Below are positions 60,423 to 64,000 of a DNA stretch of 64,000 nt, piece after piece. The stretch is taken from the IMG/VR virus record IMGVR_UViG_3300008450_000020, positions 1 through 64,000 of that record. One strand, given 5' to 3'. Positions within the stretch are counted from its first letter, which is position 1. Every line of letters starts with the position of its first letter. The position numbers and the translations under genes are program-made. Origin of the DNA: a virus. The notes under the pieces were generated by a model. That model was not told where the DNA came from. It made no database searches and saw nothing but the letters and a program-made list of their open reading frames with translations.

Positions 60423-60602
60423 TCAGTGTCGACTTTCTATTGCTTCTTTAATGAGACAAGCAACTAGCCACACTACAAAAGCTACTATTGCAAGTCCCGC
60501 TAAAATCATTCCAATAGATGCAATGAACATCATTGCACCGACAATGAATGTGATTACTAAAATCGCAGCTATTGTATAGCCAATGTTTTTTAGTAACCCC
60601 AT
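60423..60602 (-). CDS. Short membrane protein (59 residues)
   Basis: A 59-codon gene just past the SLFS-tailed protein gene. MGLLKNIGYTIAAILVITFI continues hydrophobic to about residue 50 (two helices) and ends EAIESRH. It is the last gene of the leftward unit before the bidirectional terminator. Small hydrophobic products at the end of replication operons could act as holin-like or membrane-anchoring proteins; function unknown. Confidence 0.6.
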   Translation of the reverse strand: MGLLKNIGYTIAAILVITFIVGAMMFIASIGMILAGLAIVAFVVWLVACLIKEAIESRH

Positions 60603-60607
60603 AATGA

Positions 60608-60919
60608 TTAAGAGAACAAGCTAGGAGTGCTTGGGGCTGTAGTACTGTAGCCTGGATCTGTTTCAGGTTCAGGTTCAGCTACTGCAGGTGTTTCAGTGAC
60701 CAAAGGCAATTCCGCTTGGACTGCTTGAACAACTGGAGTAGCTTCTACTACAGTCTTTTGGGCAAAATCTTCAATTGAAATATCTGCAGTCAATCCACCG
60801 TTTTTACGTCCTGCTGTAAAATCGATTTTTACTTCTTTCCCTACCAAGCTAATTCCTTGGTTTGAGATGAAAGAACGGATTGCTGATTCAATCTCAGCTT
60901 GTTTGATTTGTACTTGCAT
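60608..60919 (-). CDS. Small protein with SLFS C-terminus, replication operon
   Basis: A 103-residue protein. I chose the ATG at 60919 (AAAGGTAATACC site) over an in-frame TTG at 60934. N-terminal domain: VQIKQAEIESAIRSFISNQG, then VKIDFTAGRKNGG and ADISIEDF. An acidic Pro/Glu/Val linker then ends TPSLFS. The last four residues equal those of the SSB-like protein (SLFS), suggesting that both bind the same partner. Function unknown. Confidence 0.62.
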   Translation of the reverse strand: MQVQIKQAEIESAIRSFISNQGISLVGKEVKIDFTAGRKNGGLTADISIEDFAQKTVVEATPVVQAVQAELPLVTETPAVAEPEPETDPGYSTTAPSTPSLFS

Positions 60920-60930
60920 GGTATTACCTT

Positions 60931-61524
60931 TCAATTTAAAAGAGACAGCAATTGTTTAAAAGCATTTGTTTCTAAACCGGCATATATTGCAGCAGTTGCA
61001 TCAGCTTGATGTTCTACTTTCCCGTCAACTGGGATAAGTACACCACCACGTTTTTGCATAGTCCAAGGAGCTTCAGGATGTTTCTCTATTGCCCATTTGA
61101 TCATCTGTGCTTTAGTAGCTGTTTTAGAGCCTACAGACGCTTTTTTAACTTCGATAGGGGTAACTTCAAAGAATGGAATTCCAGTAGCTCTGAGTGCTCC
61201 TAAAATCCCTACACAGATCCCATACGAAGCCATGGCTCTTGCCGATTGACTTCCTACAGGAACTTCAACAAATATTGCCTGTGCATCTTTGGAGAACTTA
61301 AATACATCTTCTGCTAATTGCTTTGCACATTCTAAATCGTTACTGTTATTTCTAACTTGTTTGCCTTCTAATTCTGAAGGACAAATAGTACCGACTTCTT
61401 GAATGACAAGTTTATCAATAGAAGGTGTATAGACTCCTTTGCTCATACCCCAATTGCGCAAAGAAGGATCAAATCCAACTACTCGGATTTGTTTAGGCTG
61501 GGTCGTTAGAAACGGATTTGACAT
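60931..61524 (-). CDS. RuvC-like Holliday-junction resolvase/nuclease
   Basis: A 197-residue protein of RNase H fold. GFDPSLRNWG (D19) is the RuvC start, AIFVEVPVGSQSARAMASYG has E88 with the RuvC-type helix, and VTPIEVKKASVGSKTATKAQ follows. EHQADATAAIYAG gives H173 and D176. It resolves branched DNA before packaging or cuts recombination intermediates. It overlaps the upstream gene by 32 bases. Confidence 0.85.
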   Translation of the reverse strand: MSNPFLTTQPKQIRVVGFDPSLRNWGMSKGVYTPSIDKLVIQEVGTICPSELEGKQVRNNSNDLECAKQLAEDVFKFSKDAQAIFVEVPVGSQSARAMASYGICVGILGALRATGIPFFEVTPIEVKKASVGSKTATKAQMIKWAIEKHPEAPWTMQKRGGVLIPVDGKVEHQADATAAIYAGLETNAFKQLLSLLN

Positions 61525-61909
61525 CTTCTGCCTCCACCGTTACTGGCAACTCTTCTGGAAACTTTGAAGGTTCAAAACCAGTAGAGAAAGGTAATTTACC
61601 AATCTCAGTAATTGCGATTGCTAAACCAAATTGGAAACCTTTTTTAAGATCTCCTTCCATTACGTAATCTTCAGTTGCTTGTCCATCATCTGAGATTACT
61701 TTCATGGATACCCCATCTGGGATAGTGCTTAAATGGTTAAGCAGATCAACTTTATCTTTCAACCAAACTGCCATTAAATCCGCTAATTGTGCTGGATCAG
61801 TTACTTCTACATAACCAGTTTCAGGAGAAATTTCTGAAACTATATCTTGTGTAGTAACTTCAACAGCAGCCATTAATGGAGAAGTCAGTTCTGTTTTATT
61901 ATTTTCCAT
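61493..61909 (-). CDS. Unknown small protein in replication operon
   Basis: A 138-residue acidic protein (TELTSPLMAAVEVTTQDIVS). It contains LKKGFQFGLAIAITEIGKLP and an acidic end. It overlaps the RuvC-like gene and follows a terminator. Not recognised. Confidence 0.58.
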   Translation of the reverse strand: MENNKTELTSPLMAAVEVTTQDIVSEISPETGYVEVTDPAQLADLMAVWLKDKVDLLNHLSTIPDGVSMKVISDDGQATEDYVMEGDLKKGFQFGLAIAITEIGKLPFSTGFEPSKFPEELPVTVEAEDVKSVSNDPA

Positions 61910-61921
61910 ATTTACTTTCGG

Positions 61922-61958
61922 TAAAAAAATAAGGATACCTCCTTGTGAGAGGTATCCT
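61922..61958 (-). terminator. Rho-independent terminator after SSB
   Basis: AGGATACCTC / GAGGTATCCT with a 7- to 8-base loop, followed on the - strand by TATTTTTTTACC. It lies between SSB and the next leftward gene, letting SSB be made in excess. Confidence 0.9.
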
Positions 61959-61972
61959 ATGAGTGGAACTAA

Positions 61973-62713
61973 TTAAGAGAAGAGACTTTGTTTTGGTTTT
62001 GCCATACCACTTGCAGGAGATGGAGCACCAGCAACACCATTACCTTTTGGAGCTTTGCCAGATTTGTCTTTAGTTTTACCTGTCCACTTGTCTGACCAAG
62101 TTTTGTGAAATTCAGCATCAGTTGCTTTTGCACGAATCTCAGCAGTAGTCATGTTATCTGAAGCGCGGAAGAACTTTTCAATCTCATTAACTTCACGAGT
62201 TTCGCCGGTAGCTTCATAAACATTTGTTGCTTCATTTTTCTTGGTTTTGTCTTCAATCTGCTTGATGAGAGCAAATGTGATTTCTTTACCAAGCAATTCA
62301 ACAAGAACCATTGTTTTGGTAGGAACTTCTGCTTTAGCTGCGGAAGAGTAAATATTGATTACTTTCTCTTCTTCTTCTACATCAGAAATTTCTTTACCAA
62401 CAGTAAGCAAGGCTAAACTGTTTGCCATAACAAAGCCAGGTAAGTATTGCTTATTACCGTCTTTGTCCAAGAAGAAATTATTTCCTCCTTTTGCTGTACC
62501 GCCCGTCATCCAGAATGTTTGACGAACTTCTTTGTCATCAGAAGTTTTCAAATCCAATACCAAACCAAGAGCACCAGATGTTGCTTTGTTCAAGTAAGCC
62601 ATTTCGATCTTACCTGTATAAACACCAGATTCCAATGCTGCACGGCTTGAGCCAATGGAATCTTTTTCATCTGCGATACTGGTATCTGTTTTTAGGTTTT
62701 TTAATAGTGACAT
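61973..62713 (-). CDS. ssb: Single-stranded DNA-binding protein (N4 gp45-like)
   Basis: A 246-residue protein with no RecA or nuclease motif. The N-terminal 150 residues form a beta-rich core (VYTGKIEMAYLNKATSGALG, FWMTGGTAKGGNNFF) resembling N4-like SSBs. A helical segment and a basic Lys/Gly/Pro-rich tail follow, ending KPKQSLFS. In N4 the homologue also activates the host RNA polymerase at late promoters, so it may do the same here. Its 5' neighbour is the Sak4-like ATPase. Confidence 0.75.
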   Translation of the reverse strand: MSLLKNLKTDTSIADEKDSIGSSRAALESGVYTGKIEMAYLNKATSGALGLVLDLKTSDDKEVRQTFWMTGGTAKGGNNFFLDKDGNKQYLPGFVMANSLALLTVGKEISDVEEEEKVINIYSSAAKAEVPTKTMVLVELLGKEITFALIKQIEDKTKKNEATNVYEATGETREVNEIEKFFRASDNMTTAEIRAKATDAEFHKTWSDKWTGKTKDKSGKAPKGNGVAGAPSPASGMAKPKQSLFS

Positions 62714-62753
62714 GTTTCTCTTTCAGTTGTTGTTTGGGATTTAGATTATAAGA

Positions 62754-63494
62754 CTAATTGTAGTACTCAACCAGCCTATCCAGTACGTTCTGCATATTAT
62801 TATCAATGAAGGTTTCCTTCGTATCAAATATACCCAGTGGACCTCGTAAACGCTCGTTTACAGTGTCCTTTGTGTTCTTGGTTTGGAATACATATTTAAA
62901 ACCAAGAGCTTCCTCTTCAGGAGTAATGTTCAGTAAAGCAGAACCGTATTCCTTCAAGGTTTTTAATGGTACTTTTTTAGAAGCCAGTACTAATGAAAAA
63001 TAAGCTTCAACACCATTATTCTTCAATGCGCCTTTGATAGGTACTTTAGTTTCAACTATCATTTCAGACTCATTATGTGAATCCAATGTATGTGCAATAA
63101 AGATCACATTCTTGGTAGAACGTGCTGAATACTGTTGCAACAGATTCTTGAAGTATTGTGCAAAGTCTGCCCAAGCTTGCATACCGTTTGCTGATTTATT
63201 TACATAAACCGATTCAAACATATCCATCAAGAAAGTTAAACTATCTACGATGATTGTATGTATTCCTTCTTGGGTTTCTGCATGATCAAATGCTTCAAAA
63301 ACCTGATATGGATCAGTGATAACAAATTCCTTAAACTTGCTCCGGAAGGGAAGCTTCTTCCCTGCCTCACAATTCAAGTACATTACCCCTTCTGGGTTTT
63401 TGATCCCCATCAATGATGCTGATTTACCTGTAGAGGATTTCCCCACAAGTAAAACCATATTGTCATTGATAGGTGTAGGTGCTGCTGTTGCCAT
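62754..63494 (-). CDS. RecA/Sak4-like ATPase
   Basis: A 246-residue ATPase. I chose the ATG at 63494 (GGAGAATCC before it) over a TTG at 63506. Walker A is GKSSTGKS (18-25), Walker B is IHTIIVDSLTFLM, and LKEYGSALLNITPEEEALGF follows later. The RecA-like fold of about this length is that of Sak4-type phage recombination or replication ATPases. Position beside SSB and a primase/helicase fits replication. Confidence 0.8.
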   Translation of the reverse strand: MATAAPTPINDNMVLLVGKSSTGKSASLMGIKNPEGVMYLNCEAGKKLPFRSKFKEFVITDPYQVFEAFDHAETQEGIHTIIVDSLTFLMDMFESVYVNKSANGMQAWADFAQYFKNLLQQYSARSTKNVIFIAHTLDSHNESEMIVETKVPIKGALKNNGVEAYFSLVLASKKVPLKTLKEYGSALLNITPEEEALGFKYVFQTKNTKDTVNERLRGPLGIFDTKETFIDNNMQNVLDRLVEYYN

Positions 63495-63514
63495 TGGATT
63501 CTCCAAAAGAAATG

Positions 63515-64000
63515 TTAATGTTTACTGGCTAAAGATTTCATTACGGATACCATAATGGTACTCATAATTTCTGCTTCATCCAGCTTATCTGGAATTTTAT
63601 CGTTAAGATCAATTACTCTGGATCGGATGTTTTCAAAATCGAATCCACCGTCTAACAGAATCATTGCATAACGTAAGAGCATGTTGTTTCTATTCCCGTC
63701 ACCAATGTTAGTGATGACCCAACGCTCAAGTTTGTCCAGTGACTGTTGAGAGTCAATAGCTTGTTTACGTTCTTCATTTTTACTGGTTTTAGGAATGAAA
63801 GGTAATGCGTCCAATAACTCACCATCGTTGTATTCATAGTGACCTTCACAGGTTAGCCATTTACGAGCACGTTGGTTCACTGCAGTGTCTACATCAAATG
63901 GAAGCCACTCACAAATGTTATTCATAAACTCTTTGTAGTCTTTTGCATCCATTGCTAATTCATAATTCAATGGAAGGATTAGACGGAATCTATGCTCTTC
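63515..64000 (-). CDS. C-terminal part of a primase/helicase-type protein (5' end outside the window)
   Basis: The frame is open to the last base, so this is the end of a longer gene. The visible 161 residues start EEHRFRLILPLNYELAMDAK and end with RNNMLLRYAMILLDGG, ENIRSRVIDLNDKIPDKLDE and EIMSTIMVSV, the pattern I associate with the C-terminal region of N4 gp43-like replication proteins. The catalytic part is not visible, so function rests on context (next to the Sak4-like ATPase and SSB). Confidence 0.6.
   Translation of the reverse strand, partial: EEHRFRLILPLNYELAMDAKDYKEFMNNICEWLPFDVDTAVNQRARKWLTCEGHYEYNDGELLDALPFIPKTSKNEERKQAIDSQQSLDKLERWVITNIGDGNRNNMLLRYAMILLDGGFDFENIRSRVIDLNDKIPDKLDEAEIMSTIMVSVMKSLASKH

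Noticed and set aside
1-64000. Prophage or integrated element
   Set aside because: No integrase, attachment-site repeats or repressor cassette; gene set is that of a lytic N4-like phage.

Overview
The window is a stretch of a lytic, AT-rich, N4-like podovirus (Schitoviridae-type) genome. Three single-subunit RNA polymerase genes support this: a giant 3,595-residue virion RNA polymerase (vRNAP, 49589-60376), and the split RNAP1 (29237-30166) and RNAP2 (24572-25822). An N4-type family A DNA polymerase, SSB and RuvC-like nuclease, a MoxR ATPase/VWA pair, and the order terminase, gp67-like, portal, scaffold-like, major capsid also fit. The host is Gram-negative, because there is an Rz/Rz1 spanin pair. 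I cannot name the host. N4 gene numbers quoted here are from memory and from gene order.

Layout. 1-4829 (+): end of a tail fibre gene, tail-fibre accessory genes, then a lysis cassette (holin-like, SAR-type lysozyme, Rz with nested Rz1). 4826-24457 (-): middle-type region with small unknown genes, two VWA proteins, a tRNA, DNA polymerase, helicase, AAA+ ATPases and small membrane proteins. 24572-33672 (-): early region, read leftward from four copies of a GCGAAGC mini-hairpin promoter and closed by a strong terminator just after RNAP2. 33673-34118: gene-free divergent region, where N4-like genomes have their ends, so the molecule is probably shown permuted or circularised. 34119-60376 (+): late virion genes ending in vRNAP. 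60423-64000 (-): replication genes (a SLFS-tailed protein, RuvC-like nuclease, SSB, RecA/Sak4-like ATPase, end of a primase/helicase-type protein).

How it works together (inferred from N4). vRNAP is packaged in the virion, enters with the DNA and transcribes the early genes from single-stranded hairpin promoters. RNAP1 plus RNAP2 then transcribe the middle replication genes. Late genes build the capsid, the tail and new vRNAP.

Most notable points. (1) A tandem array of eleven diverged small paralogues lies between RNAP1 and RNAP2, which are neighbours in N4; a twelfth copy lies about 18 kb away. (2) The vRNAP has Phe where single-subunit RNA polymerases have the sugar-discriminating Tyr of motif B. 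It also carries a HEMLH metallopeptidase-like site, and two identical INLSMA hexapeptides flank the polymerase-peptidase segment. (3) The four promoter hairpins share TTA and a C eight bases before the hairpin, the spacing I recall for N4. (4) Several short membrane-protein genes under 60 codons are easily missed.
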